64,000 nucleotides of DNA, taken from NCBI GenBank assembly GCA_009193035.1, contig SWDT01000149.1, forward strand, positions 122,572 through 186,571, in the 5' to 3' direction. The stretch is from Halicephalobus mephisto (taxonomy: Eukaryota; Nematoda; Chromadorea; Rhabditida; Panagrolaimidae). The notes under the pieces are model-generated. The model saw only the letters and a program-made list of their open reading frames with translations. It did no database searches and was not told where the DNA came from. Positions 1-11,634 of the stretch are shown here, one piece after another. Made by a program: the position numbers and the translations under genes. Position 1 is the stretch's first letter. Every line of letters starts with the position of its first letter.

Positions 1-739
1 GTTTAGAATTTTCAGAAAATTCGCGTCGAGACAATTTCGTAAAAAATTTCATTTTTAAATTTTATAATTTTGCAATTGCAGAAATGAATAGTGTCCAAAA
101 CCGAAAATACGTGAATGGTCGTGGGAGATCAAGAAAATTTATTTATTTTTGTCTTTTTTAAGAACTGGCTCCCGAAGGTAGAGAATAAAGTTCTGTCATT
201 TAATGTCGATTCAAATTTCACTTTGTAATGAATGATTTGATCGATTAATTTTGATGGAGAACATCTGCAACTATAATGACGATTGTATTTGTGAAAAATC
301 ATAATCAGTCACTATTTTAATTTTCTTTAAAAATTAATTTAAAAATATTCCCTAGATTCTTGATAGTGACTGATGAGAAAATTTTAGTCACTATCCGAGG
401 GGAAAATTAATAGTGACTGATAAAAATTTCAATCACTATCCGAGGGGAAAATTAATAGTGATTGAAAAGATAAAATTTAACTTGAAGATGGTTATTATTC
501 GTTTTTCTTATTTGAGTGGTTTGGATAGTGACTAACAGACTCAATAGAGATTAAAGATTGTGTTCGAAATTGATTATTTATTTATCATTTTATTTTTCTG
601 GCTAATCAGTCACTACTTGTTTTTTATTGAAACTATTCTGAATAGTGACTAGAAATTTGAACAGACAAAGGATAGTGTCCGAAACCAATCACTATTTGTT
701 TTTTCATCGGAATTGTTTTGAATAGTGATTTATAATTAC
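1..739. other. Left edge, AT-rich spacer
   Basis: No gene could be supported here. A splice-acceptor-like GCAG at about 77-80 is followed by a short open stretch (about 84-160) that could be the last exon of a gene entering from the left, but it is only about 25 codons and matches nothing I recognise. From about 300 onward, short inverted motifs of the type ATAGTGACTGA / TCAGTCACTAT begin; these lead into the tandem repeat that follows. Confidence 0.4.
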
Positions 740-1415
740 TAATTTTTTCGAATAGTGTCCGAAATCAGCCACTATCTGTTTTCTCATCAGAATTGTTTTT
801 CGAATAGTGACCGAAATCAGTCACTATCCGTTTTCACATTGGAACTTTTTCGAATAGTGTCCGAAACCAATCACTATCCGTTTTCTCATCAGAATTGTTT
901 TTTGAACAGTGACCGAAAATTTGAACAGACAAAGGATAGTATCCGAAATCAGTTACTATCCGTTTTCTCATTGGAACTTTTTCGAATAGTGTCCGAAACC
1001 AATCACTATTTGTTTTCTCATTGGAACTTTTTCGAATAGTGTCCGAAATCAGTCACTATCCGTTTTCTCATCAGAATTGTTTTTTGAACAGTGACCGAAA
1101 ATTTGAACAGACAAAGGATAGTATCCAAAATCAGTTACTATCCGTTTTCTCATTGGAACTTTTTCGAATAGTGTCCGAAACCAATCACTATTTGTTTTCT
1201 CATTGGAACTTTTTCGAATAGTGTCCGAAATCAGTCACTATCCGTTTTCTCATCAGAATTGTTTTTTGAACAGTGACCGAAAATTTGAACAGACAAAGGA
1301 TAGTATCCGAAATCAGTTACTATCCGTTTTCTCATTGGAACTTTTTCGAATAGTGTCTGAAATCAGTCACTATCTGTTTTCTCATCAGAATTGTTTTTCG
1401 AATAGTGAAGAATGC
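740..1415. repeat. 182-bp tandem repeat (minisatellite)
   Basis: Units starting near 839, 1021 and 1203 are almost identical, giving a period of 182 bp. Each unit is made of shorter blocks with the core GAATAGTGTCCGAAA followed by TCACTATCCGTTTTCTCAT, so it has a higher-order structure with smaller sub-repeats. TAGTGWCCGAAA and its partial complement TCACTATCCG alternate, so each block can pair with its neighbour. Open frames of 66-94 codons run through it only because the repeat happens to lack stops; they are not genes. Confidence 0.9.
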
Positions 1416-2489
1416 CTGTAATGAACTTTTTAGAAAGTGGACATAATTATGATGTTCTTTATTTTTCGTCATTACTTGAGTTTTTTCGACAACAAAGTAA
1501 TTTTACACTACAAAATGGCTTATCTGACATTCTCACTTCCTGTCCATGATGAAAACAAATGAATCGTCCTATTTATAGATTAAACGAGATCTTCATCTTC
1601 TTTCCCAATTATCTTTATCCATTTCCGATCAGTTCAATATTTTCGTTTTTATTTATTATTTTCAAAACTGATCAAATTTCTTTCAAAATTCAATCGAATA
1701 TTTACGTTTTTCAAATGGCCATAAAATTTTGTGCATTTTCTTTTATTTTTTATTTTTTTATTTTTCAATCATGATCGGTTGTGAAAAATTGATTCCTGGT
1801 CAGAGTCTAGGGTGTTTAAAGTCACAATAGTGTTATTGTAAAAAGTGAAAATGAGGATTGTTCCAGAATTATTTAAAACGAATTTTCGAAAAAACAGAAT
1901 TTTGAATTTTAGAAGTTAGGTAGAAGTTTTCACAGCATTTTAGAGACTTTTAAGATTCTGAAACTTTTTGGGATTTAGAAACTTTTTGGGATTTTGAAAC
2001 TTTTTAAGATTCTGAAACTTCCTAGGATTCTGAAGTCTTAAAATTTTGGAAGGTTCTGTAAAGTTCTCGAAAATTTCAGTATCTTTCACTGGATTCTAAG
2101 AAGTTTTTATAGAATTTTGAAGGATTGTAGAAATATCTACAGAAGTTCGAAAATGTCCACGATTTTGGAAAATTTTGGAATTTCACAACGGATTCTGAAA
2201 ATCTTCACAAAATTCCGGAAAGTTTCAGACTCTTTCATCAGATTCCAGAAGTATCTAATATATTCTAAATTTTAAATTTTTTAAATTTTAAAGACTTTCG
2301 TAAAATTTTAAGATTTTCTAGAAATTTCCACCAGACTAAAAATTTCCAATAAATTCTAAAAAATTTGAGATTTATGATTTTTGAAAAAAATTGAAAAAAA
2401 ATCTTTAATCGTTTGCATTTGTCGTGAAAAATTGATTTTTGATCTTTTTTGAGGTGTTTGAATCAGTAATAATTGTTTTAAAACTTTAG
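1416..2489. other. AT-rich spacer upstream of the SLC4 gene
   Basis: About 1.1 kb without a supportable gene. It contains diffuse repetitive matter of the type TTTTGGGATTTAGAAAC / GATTCTGAAAC around 1950-2360, related to the degenerate dispersed repeat seen at 12660-14350 and 17100-17700. It presumably includes the promoter of the SLC4 gene, but I see no clear TATA box or other motif. Confidence 0.4.
2470..2489 (+). promoter_or_regulatory. Probable trans-splice acceptor of the SLC4 gene
   Basis: A T-rich tract ends in AG at 2488-2489, directly before the ATG at 2490. In rhabditid nematodes this layout is typical of SL1 addition. It could instead be a cis acceptor joining an unseen upstream exon; either way it defines the 5' border of the first visible coding exon. 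Confidence 0.45.
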
Positions 2490-5400
2490 ATGCCTCTCCG
2501 GACAAGTGTCAATGGACCGGATTTCCGGGGATCCACGAGTTCCATCCAAAGAAGAAAGCAGAGTCTCAGCGAGCAGATTCCCGCCCGGAAGTCCACAGTT
2601 GCCGGGATTAGTGAGTTTTACTGTAAAAAACTTAACTTTTTCATAAAATAAAAAGTTAAAAATTAAAACAAATTTTATAAAAAATTAAAAATCAAAAATT
2701 AAAAATAAAAACAAATTTTTATAAAAAATTAAAAATCAAAAATTAAAACAAATTTTATAAAAAATTTAAATTTAAAACAAATTTTATAAAAAATTTAAAA
2801 TTTAAAATTAAAAAAATTTTTAATTAGTAACTAAATTAGGACATTTCTAAGAAGGTGAAAAATGAGATCATTTCGGAATTCGATTTCCGGTGCGATCTAA
2901 ATTTGTCATTTATCGATTATTTTTAGAATTATTTTGAATAAAAAAATAAATCATTAAAATTATTTTAAACAAAAAATAAACATTGTTTTTATTTAACAAT
3001 AAATTTTTTAGAATTTTTAAAATTCTTTAAAAAAATTATTTTTGGGTTTTTTTTAATTTAAAAAAAATTATTTTTGAGTTTTTTTAAATTTGGAAAAAAA
3101 TAAACATGATTTTTTGCATTATTTGTTTTCAGACGATGTTCTCTCGGATTCGCTCTATGTGCCCCAGGGGATCACTCTGGGGAACCACCCGGACACCCCT
3201 ATCCACAACGTCAGGGTCGCGATAGAGTCCGAATTGAAGGACCCTGCTCCTCTTTTCTGCGAGATGCTTTATCTTTCTACAGAAGTGGATGCTGTTGAGA
3301 ACTCCGAAATCTGTTGGGAACAAATCTCGAGATGGATAAAGTACGAACAGAAGGTGGAAGGCGACGGGACCAGGTTCTCCAAACCCCACATCACTCTGTT
3401 GTCCCTCCAGAGTCTCATCCAACTCAAAAACTGCTTCAGGAAAGGAATCGTCATTCTGGATTCTGATGCTACGAGTTTTGTCCAACTTGTGGATTCGATG
3501 ATTCACAGCTGGAGCGATTGCGGGTTCGTCGACAAAGACCAGGAGAGCCTCGTCAAAGACGTCCTCTACTCCCCGAAACTCCACCTGGTCCAGGGCAAGA
3601 TGAGAAGTATCAATGAGATGAGTGTTGGTGAGTTTTTGGGGGTATAAAAAAGTGATTCTGGAAGTACAAGAAGTGCAAAACAGGATTTCGAAATCATCCA
3701 GGTCAGAGATCGACTGCGTTATCAGTGAACCCCGGATTTGCTTGCCCAGCGGGGCTGTGGCTCAGTGGTAGAGCGCTCCCTTAGCATGGGAGAGGTCGCG
3801 AGTTCGATTCTTGCCAGCTCCAGCTTAAATTTTTGCGGTTATTTTATTTGAAGTTCCGATTGTTGTAAAAACTAAACTTTGCACTCTGCGCGCAACGTTC
3901 GGGCAAGTGAGCGCGCACCTCTCAACTGTTCGTTGTTTTTTTGAGTCTTATTTTTTCAAGAAAATTTTTTTCCTATTTGTAAATAACAATGAAGTTTAAC
4001 TATTGAATGCAATTAATGTTAAAAATACATAATTTTGTGCAATTCGAAAAGTGGTTTTATATATCAATTTTGACTTAAATTGATTGCATCATTTTAAACG
4101 ACAAAAAACCTCATTTTTTTTGAATTTTTTCCAAGGACAGAAAGCCATAAATTTAGAGGAAATAACAGGAAGGATTAAGAGCGAAATTAAATTAATCAGA
4201 ACATATCTAATCGGCCATTCGAAACATTGCCCGCAATGTGCAAATTTCGATTTTAAAGTTTCCATAAAAATCAACCAAAAACATCCCGGTTAGGTTCTCT
4301 AAAAGTACAAAAAAGTTAATTTTTGATTTTTTAAAATATAAATGATGTCGAAATTACATAAGATTACGAAACAATCATCACATAAAATCGAAATTGTCAG
4401 TTAGGTTACTGTAGTTTTTTAAAAAATTTAGAAAAATGCATTGAAAAAATTTTATAAAAAAGTTGATTTTTGGTTTTTTAAATATATAAGGTTACGAAAC
4501 AATCATCATATAAAATCAAAATTGTCATTTAGGTTACTGTAATTCCTAAAAAAAATTCTGGAAAAATTTTATAAAAAGCTGATTTTTTAAATATAAGGTT
4601 ACGAAACAATCATCACATAAAATCGAAATTGTCAGTTAGGTTACTGTAGTTTTTTAAAAAATTCTGGAAAAATGCATTGAAAAACTTTTATAAAAAAGTT
4701 GATTTTTAGTTTTTTAATATAAATGTTAAATAATTTTTTTAGAAGAAAAATTCGACAGTCGTCGTGGAAGTCACTTCAGCACGGGATCGGCCACTTCGGA
4801 TAACGTCGTCAGTATGAATCTTAACGGGAAAGAAAAAGAACGAAAACCCAGTGTTCAGTCTGCAAAATTCGAAGATACAGATGACAGAATTATCAAGAAA
4901 TTGCCTCCGGGAACGGAATCCGCAGTTATCCTGGTGGCCAATGTGGATGCTTTGGAAAAATCCTTAACCGCTTTTGTTCGATTATCGAATCCACAAATAT
5001 TTTATCCCGAAATTCCCGAACATCCGATTCCAGTCAGATTCGTTTTTGTTCTTCTGAATCCTAAAGACAACTATCTCGACGAAACAATCGGAATCGGAAG
5101 AGCCATGGGAGCTCTGTTCGCGGATGACATATTCAAAAAAGTCGCTTTTTATTCTTCTCAAAAATTTACCATTGCGGACGCCGTCGAGGAATTCCTGACT
5201 CAGATAGTGGCCATCCCCCCGGGCAAGTGCAGTACTAACACCAGATGGGAACCCCACGAGGACAACGAGTTGGTGGCGAGGAAATTAGGAATGTTCTATG
5301 CGGATTACGATGATCCCTTTGATCCGGACGATGTGGACAGACACGAACCGGAGGGAACCACGATCGTCAGATCCGGAAGATGCTTCGGAGGACTCGTGGA

Positions 5401-8400
5401 GGACATCAAGTAAGTTCTGTTTCAATTATATCGTTGTTAAAATTAAAGCAAAAATTACCAAAAATCGTGGACGAACTCGACGTGTTTTTTAATTGACTGG
5501 TCCTGCACGGATTATAGCACTTTTTTTCGGATCTCGTAGCTATCGCCTGGATATAGTTAACCTTAAGGCTACTGTTATGTACTTTACTTAGAAAGAGACA
5601 CAATATAAAATAGGAATATATATTATTAAATACCAGAGCTACATCCGGGGAGGACTGCCGATACACCGAAGTGTTCCCTTTTGTACTCTTCAGTGGAAAG
5701 CAGGGACTGTTAAGACTTCGGCGTTCTGAATACCTCCACTCATGGGGACTATGTGTCCATAACAGCTATAAAGCCAGTACTTTGCTGTGAGTGCCACTGA
5801 ATATAGTTATCCAAGGAGTTCAGGCTTAATTTTTTACAACTCTCGACAGGAAGCTAACCTACTAATGTAGGATTTTTACAACACTTAGGTTTATTCCAGT
5901 AACTAAAAGACACAAATGTGGACAAAAAAGATGGAATTAAACCGTGAATGGTCTGGACAGAAAGTCCCAAAGCTCCGTCCAGGTAGTTGAGGTCTGATAA
6001 ACGAGGTCAAAGTGCCTAAGGAGTCAGTCTTTCCAGAAAAGCCGTTTCTGAACCAGTCCGAATCTGGTTCCTTCCAAACCAGGACTTTTTTTATTCTGTA
6101 CTTTTATCAAGATAAACACACTTCGGATTCACTATACAGTAGGAGCCAACAGCTTTCCACTTAGTCATGGGGCTTTAAAGTGGCACAACATCACCAGTAC
6201 CTCCATTATTAAATTTCAATAAAAAAATATTTTTAAAATTGAAATTTTAATAAAAAAAAGTATTTTTAAAATTTCTAATTTTGATAAAAAAGTATTTTAA
6301 AAATTGAAATTTTAATAAAAAAAATATTTTAAAAATTGAAATTTTAATTAAAAAAAAGTATTTTAAAATTTCTAATTTTGATAAAAAAGTATTTTAAAAA
6401 TTTCTAATTTTGATAAAAAAGTATTTTAAAAATTAAAATTATTGCAGAAGAAAAGCACCTTTCTTCGTTTCTGAGTTCACCGATTTTTTCCGCGGTCGGA
6501 TTTCGCAATCCTTGGCCGTCGTTATTTTCATCTTCTTCGCGAACATCACTTCGATTCTGACCTTCGGGGCCGTGATGGAACGAGCTCTTCATCACCAGAT
6601 GGCCGCGATCGAGAACATTATCTGTGGGGGGATATCCGGAATCATCTTCGCCATGTTCGCTGGTCAGCCTTTGAATATCCTTTCAGCCACAGGTCCTACT
6701 CTTATTTTCGAAAAAATTCTTTATGATTTTTGTACTGAATATCATTGGGAATTTTTGCCTTTCCGATTTTGGGTCGGGATATGGATAGCTTTGATGTTGT
6801 TTATCCTCATCGGAACAGATGCCAGTGCTTTGGTCGGATTAATCACGAGATTCACCGAAGAAGCTTTTGCAACTTTGATTTCAATTGTTTTTATTTTTCA
6901 AGCTTTCGAAAAACTTTACGAAATCGGACATGAAGCCCCAATTACGATCCATCCAGAAGAAGTTTTACATTCCACTTGTCATTGCAAATTGGATACGGTA
7001 GCTGATGACGGCACAATGATCACTAAAAACCTCTCAATTGGTGTCACCAGATGCACCGAACTCGGAGGAACTCCAGAAGGCTTACAGTGCTTCTTCAAAC
7101 CGGACGTCTACATGTTCAGTGTCATTTTGACTTTCGGAACCTTCTCCATCGCCTACGCTTTGAATAAATTCAGAGCTAGCAGGTTGTTCAGTTCAAAGGT
7201 TCGTTGTTTTTGTATTTTTTAAATCTACATTGAAAAATAATATATGAAGAAGAAATATCGATGTATGAAAACTAATATTTTAAAAGTTTTTTTCATATAT
7301 CGAAAATTGTCCTTCATATATCAGTTTCTTGTTAGAAGTATTTCTATGCATTCAAAAGTATGAAACAGTAACTATATGTTTTATGTTAGTGGTTTTTAAA
7401 GATTTTATTTTTCACATATCGAAAACTATTTTAAGATTTTATTTTTCTATATCGAAAACTATTTTAAGATTTTATTTTTCATATATCGAAAACTATTTAA
7501 AAATTTTATTTTTTATATATCGAAAATGGTTTTTTATATATCAACTTCTTGTTAAGAATGTTTTTACAGTTTTAGAAATATGAGATAATTGTCGATTTTT
7601 AGATCAGGAATTCCGTGTCTGATTTCGGAGTTCTCATTGCTATTATTCTGATGACTTTGTTGACTCACATGATCGGGCTGAATGTGCCTTCCTTGAAGGT
7701 CCCAAGTTCCCTCCGGCCGACTCTCGATCGGTCGTGGTTGGTGGATCCTCTGCACATCGAGGGACTCTACGTCATCCCCGTCGCTATCCTCCCTGCGGCC
7801 TTCTACACCATCCTGATCACTATGGATCAGCAGATCACCGCCGTCATCGTCAACAGAAAAGACAACAAACTCAAGAAAGGATATGGGTATCACTTGGATC
7901 TTCTGGTCATCATGTTGTTGATCGTTATTTGTTCCGTCTTAGGGTTGCCTTTCTACGTAGCTGCTACAGTACTCTCTGTGATGCATGTGGATTCTTTAAA
8001 AGTGGAATCTGAATGTGCAGCTCCAGGAGAAAAAGCCCAATTTTTAGGAGTTAAAGAACAACGATTAACAGCAATCCTGGCCCACGCTCTGATTCTCTGT
8101 TCCGTATTCTTCACATCTTTGATAAAACTGGTCCCAATGCCGGTCCTGACGGGGATCTTCCTCTACATGGGAGTCGTGTCCCTCCTCGGCCAGCAGTTCG
8201 TCCAAAGAATCGCCCTGTTGTTTATGCCGGTGAAGCATCAGCCGGATTACAGTTGGCTAAGAACAGTCAGAATGAAGCGAGTCCATCTGTTTACAGTAAT
8301 CCAGATCATGAGCATCGTAGCATTATTCGCTGTAAAATTCGCAAAAACGATTTCGATGGTGTTTCCTATGATGGTAAGTCAGGTTTAAAAACATCAAAAT

Positions 8401-9400
8401 CCAAGGGGATTCTGAAGAAACTTGATCCACATTCGAATTTAATTTCTGATATATTATGTGACGAAATTTTTTATCCCATAGTCAGATAATGGATTGATCA
8501 TTCATTAATCCATGGAAGGAACTATTCACATCTTAGATGAACTTTAGTATATTATCCAACAAGATTCTTTCTTTCATAATTGATTAGTTTTAAATTAACT
8601 GATTTTTAATTTTTTAAAGAACTTTATTCATATTTCGGAAAAATTCTAATATATCGTTTAAAAAGATCTTTTATCACATAATCGATTAAATTTTCAATTA
8701 AATTGTCTCTAATCTCCTGGAGAATTTTATTCACATCTTAAATAAACTTTAGTATATTATCCAACAAGATCTTTTCTTTCATAATTGATTAATTTTAAAT
8801 TAACTGATTTTTAATTTTTTTTTTGAGAACTTTATTCATATTTCGGAAAAATTCTAATATATCATTTAAAAAAATTTTTCATCACATAATCGATTAAATT
8901 GTCTCTAATATTTTAATAGAAGTTCGTCTAAAATGTAAATAAAGTTCTCTGTTATCCAACAAGATCTTTTCTTTCATATTCGACTAATTTTTAATCAACT
9001 GATTTTTAAATTTTTTTTGAGAACTATCCACATTTCGAAAAGTTCCTAGTATACTATTTAACAAAATCCTTTATCCTTTAACTTCCATGGCGATTAAATT
9101 TTAATTTTTTGAGGACTTTATTCGAATTTTAGAAAATTTTACAGTACGTTATCCGACTTCTCAAAAAGTAGTTTTTAGTTGATTTTCATGGTCATCATTA
9201 GGATGTACCTTCTGGAGAGAATCTTTAATCGAAACGAACTCCTTGCTCTGGACGACCTAGTGCCCAGTTTGAAGGCAGTCATGACCCCCAAGAACGGGGT
9301 CCATCGGGGACTCAAACCCCACATCAGTGTCGACGAAGAAATGCAGAATCTCAATAAACTCAAAAATGGCAGCAGTCAAAACGTTCCTGATGATTCTTAA
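2490..9400 (+). CDS. SLC4-family bicarbonate transporter (sodium-coupled branch)
   Basis: Six exons (2490-2610, 3133-3627, 4743-5409, 6448-7198, 7603-8373, 9179-9400) join in compatible phases to a 1008-residue protein. Residues about 75-430 form the cytoplasmic band-3 domain (WIKYEQKVEGDG, FSKPHITLLSLQSL, the block around AFVRLSNPQIF). The membrane domain starts near residue 445 and includes GGISGIIF, QPLNILSATGPTLIFEK, RFTEEAFATLIS and the KLKK stilbene-site motif followed by YHLDLL. VESECAAPGEKAQFLG is typical of NBC/NDCBE proteins rather than AE exchangers, so bicarbonate transport with sodium is the likely role, at the plasma membrane. Caenorhabditis calls these abts genes; I cannot say which one this is. 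The ATG directly follows TTTAG, fitting a spliced-leader acceptor, and an in-frame TAG lies just upstream. An additional upstream exon cannot be excluded. Confidence 0.93.
2620..3110. repeat. AT-rich low-complexity intron
   Basis: Intron 1 of the SLC4 gene consists largely of irregular repeats of AAAAATTAAAAATCAAAAATT and AAACAAATTTTATAAAAAATT. No coding potential or structured RNA is visible. Confidence 0.7.
3751..3822 (+). tRNA. tRNA-Ala (anticodon AGC)
   Basis: A 72-nt cloverleaf can be folded by eye. The acceptor GGGGCTG (3751-3757) pairs with CAGCTCC (3815-3821), including one G-U pair, with discriminator A at 3822. The D arm is GCTCAGTGGTAGAGC, the anticodon stem CTCCC/GGGAG encloses TTAGCAT, and the T loop is GTTCGATTC with an intact B box. 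There is no intron and CCA is not encoded. It lies in sense orientation inside intron 2 of the SLC4 gene, with its own internal promoter. Confidence 0.95.
4360..4700. repeat. About 115-bp tandem repeat in SLC4 intron 2
   Basis: Three diverged copies of a block with ACGAAACAATCATCA followed by AAATTGTCAGTTAGG and TTACTGTAG start near 4366, 4495 and 4600. The same block type recurs in introns of the SPOC gene (about 22850-23110 and 24460-24560), so it is a dispersed family and not a purely local expansion. Confidence 0.75.
5573..5764. mobile_element. Possible solo LTR (192 bp)
   Basis: Within SLC4 intron 3, a segment begins TGTTATG and ends CATAACA, a perfect 7-bp terminal inverted repeat of the TG...CA type found at LTR ends. 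The flanks are GCTAC on the left and GCTAT on the right, a near-perfect 5-bp target duplication with one mismatch. The interior carries an AT-rich TATAAAAT-like stretch followed by GC-richer sequence. It is unrelated in sequence to the two other solo LTRs in this window. This is a single copy, so it rests only on the end structure. Confidence 0.45.
5770..6215. other. Unexplained base-balanced segment in SLC4 intron 3
   Basis: Unlike all neighbouring introns, this segment is not AT-rich. It contains local hairpins: GAACCAG (6050-6056) with CTGGTTC (6064-6070) around a 7-nt loop, and a TGGAC/GTCCA pair near 5950-5980. A run of T residues follows at about 6086. I found no tRNA-type B box, no reading frame and no family match. 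It may be a relic of a mobile element or a structured RNA. Confidence 0.3.
6216..6440. repeat. Simple AT repeat before SLC4 exon 4
   Basis: Repeated units of AAAGTATTTTAAAAATT and TCTAATTTTGATAAAA with a period of about 60 bp fill the end of intron 3 up to the exon 4 acceptor. Confidence 0.7.
7240..7560. repeat. Short tandem repeat with ATATATCGAAAA units
   Basis: SLC4 intron 4 holds four to five units of about 36 bp of the form TTTTATTTTTCATATATCGAAAACTATTTTAAGA between 7405 and 7540. The ATATATC/CATATATG core recurs across the window (see findings). Confidence 0.75.
8530..9070. repeat. About 205-bp tandem repeat in SLC4 intron 5
   Basis: Three diverged copies share the landmarks TATTATCCAACAAGAT, TTCTTTCATAATTGATT and GAACTTTATTCATATTTCGG, spaced by roughly 200 bp (about 8545, 8750, 8950). 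No coding content. Confidence 0.75.
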
Positions 9401-10030
9401 TTTTTCAATTCCAAAGGAATAATTTCACTTTTATTTTGGTGCTTGATAAAATTTTAAATTTACTGCAAATCGAAAAAATAAAATAATTTTCAAAAATTAA
9501 AACATTTTCGAAAATCTTTAAAGTTATTTTTTAATTTTTTTTAAAGTTTATTTTTAAATTTATTCTTTTTAATTTTTTTAAATTTATTTTTTTTTAATTT
9601 TTATAAAATTAAAATTATTTTTAAATTTATTTTTTTTTATTTTAAATTTATTTTTTATAAAATTAAATTTATTTTTTTTAATTTTAAAAAAATTTTTTTT
9701 AAATTAAATTTACTTTTTTTATTTTTTTAAATTTACTTTTTTTATTTTTTTAAATTTATTTTTAAACTTATTACAATGCCCTAATTTATTTTCAAAAAAG
9801 CAATTAAAAATAAAAAAATGAAAACCAGAATTTATGGATTATCTCGTTTCAGAGAAACGTCTAAGTTAGATTCCAGATTCTCAATGTTTTACGATCTTTA
9901 GGATCTTTAGGATTTTATGTAATTCATTTTCTAAAAAATAAATTTCCGATTTTTAAAAAATAATTTCATTATTTAAAACAACAGAACCAATTTTGAGGTC
10001 TACGAAACGGTCGACATCAAAGTCAAAGTA
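9401..10030. other. AT-rich spacer after the SLC4 gene
   Basis: The 3' UTR of the SLC4 gene is probably short: an AATAAA-like signal lies within AAAAATAAAATAA near 9474-9486. Bases 9480-9780 are almost pure T/A runs (TTAATTTTTT-type low complexity). Nothing else was recognised. Confidence 0.5.
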
Positions 10031-10039
10031 AAATTGAAT

Positions 10040-10530
10040 TTTCAGACAACAATTAATAACCCTATCTGCCAGAATATTGCGAGCAAGCTGCGGATTTTTT
10101 AAATTTAAATTTTAATGTTTACTTACCTGCCAGAATGTTGCGAGCAAAGTGCGGATTTTTTAAATTTTAATTTTAATATCGACCAATCTGACAGGATGTT
10201 GCGAGCAAAATGCAAATTTTACTTTGATTTCGAAATCTTCATGAATATGAACTCATCTGCCCGAATGTTGCGAGCAAAGTGCAAATTTGATTTTAGTTTT
10301 AATGTTGACTATCTGACAGAATGTTGCGAGCAAAATGCAAATTTTACTTTGATTTCGAAATTTTTATAAATGTGAACATAAAAGTGCTGATCGATCTACC
10401 TAAAAGTTGCGAACAAAGTGCAAATTTTATTTTTATGTTCAAATTTATAGAGATTTCGAAATCAAAGTGCTGATCGATCTACCTAAAAGTTGCGAGCAAA
10501 GTGCGAATTTTACTTTTGATTTTGACGTGG
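10040..10530. repeat. Degenerate tandem repeat with GTTGCGAGCAAA core
   Basis: Seven units of about 60-75 bp share ATCTGMCAGAATGTTGCGAGCAAAGTGC or the variant CTACCTAAAAGTTGCGAGCAAAG. Units alternate between CAAATTTTAC and CGGATTTTT continuations. Similar words occur singly at about 4225, so the family may be dispersed. Confidence 0.8.
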
Positions 10531-10614
10531 ACCATTTCATAGACCTCAACACAAGACAATTACAGTAATGTCGATTTTTTCAAAAAATATTTTTTATTTG
10601 TAAAAAAGTATTTT

Positions 10615-11634
10615 TTACGCCGTAGATGGTTCTTTGATTATTTTCCGAGCTCGAAGACCGCTTAAATGACATGTCATAATTTGGTCCCATTTGGAAAGAC
10701 ATTGAACAAGATCTCGACGAAGAGATTTAGATCCCCAAAGTTGACGAGGTCTACTTTGAGGACGACAAAGCTGACCACAATGAGGTCCAATGTCCTGAAC
10801 CCCCATGTCCCGACAGCATTCCGTGTTGTCGTGAGTTTGAGCAGCACAGTGCACGATTCCGCTGAGGTACTTGTAAAGACGGCATCGGGAAGGTTGGATT
10901 GTGTGCATCAACTGAAAAAAACGAAATTATAAAAAATTCCAAAAGTTGATATATGAATGATCATTTTTGATATAAAAATAAAAAATTCATATGAGTCCAA
11001 AATTTGATGTATGAAACTAAGGTTTCCATATATCAATTCATGATTATATTGATCAATATTTAAATAAAACATTTTTAAATCAAAATTATTAAATTTGATA
11101 TATAAAAATAGGGAATTCATATACGAAAAAAAGTTTTCATATATGAATTCTTAATTTTAACAATAAAGAACTAAATAAAACTTCTTTTTTATTGAAATTT
11201 ATATATGAAAAAAAGTTTTCATATATGAATTCTTAATTTTATCAATAAAGAGCTAAATAAAACTTCTTTTTTATTGAAATTTATATATGAAAAAAAGTTT
11301 TCATATATGAATTCTTAATTTTATCAGTAAAAAATTAAATAAAATTTCTTTTTTATTGAAATTTATATATGGAATGATTAATAAAGAAAATTAAACTGAC
11401 CACAACTCTGGCTTCAATGGGGTGGGTTTCGTAAGTACAGAGTCCTCTGCATTCTGGTGGAACGAATCTCTCGCAACAAGCAGCGAACACTTGATCCCCG
11501 ATCTTCCGCTCGATGCAGGGCTTCCATTCACTCGCTTTGTTTCCGCAATCAGTCGGATTTTCGAATTCGCTGATTTCGTTTTGGGCAAATGCCAAAGTTA
11601 AAAAAGAAAAAATCAAAATTGATTTAAACGTCAT
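10615..11634 (-). CDS. Secreted cysteine-rich DB-module protein
   Basis: Two exons (11401-11634 and 10615-10911, minus strand) join in phase 0 across a GT..AG intron to a 176-residue protein. Residues 1-17 are a signal peptide (MTFKSILIFSFLTLAFA). The rest has cysteine spacing typical of the nematode DB module: AACCERFVPPECRGLC in the first half, then a CAAQTHDNTECC block and a C...QLC pair, with QCLSKWDQIMTCHLSGL near the end. These proteins are small, extracellular and disulfide-rich; their biochemical role is not known and none is inferred here. The length and complete frame suggest an intact gene. The 489-bp intron carries an 82-bp tandem repeat. Confidence 0.82.
11105..11370. repeat. 82-bp tandem repeat with built-in hairpin
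   Basis: Three copies (CATATATG at 11138, 11220 and 11302, spacing 82 bp) sit in the intron of the DB-module gene. Each contains TATATATGAAA...TTTTCATATATGAA, an inverted repeat with a short loop, so each unit can extrude a strong AT-rich hairpin. Confidence 0.85.

Noticed and set aside
740..1415. CRISPR-like array
   Set aside because: Units are contiguous tandem copies without unique spacers, and the genome is a nematode's.
755..1421. Three open frames of 66-94 codons with repeated peptide
   Set aside because: They follow the 182-bp tandem repeat exactly; the peptide repeats only because the DNA does, and there is no start, splice or family support.
3129..3584. 151-codon frame on the minus strand
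   Set aside because: Opposite strand of SLC4 exon 2, whose product is clearly recognisable on the plus strand.
5930..6090. RNase MRP or P RNA
   Set aside because: GACAGAAAGTCCC resembles a conserved MRP word, but the other conserved regions are not in the right order or distance.
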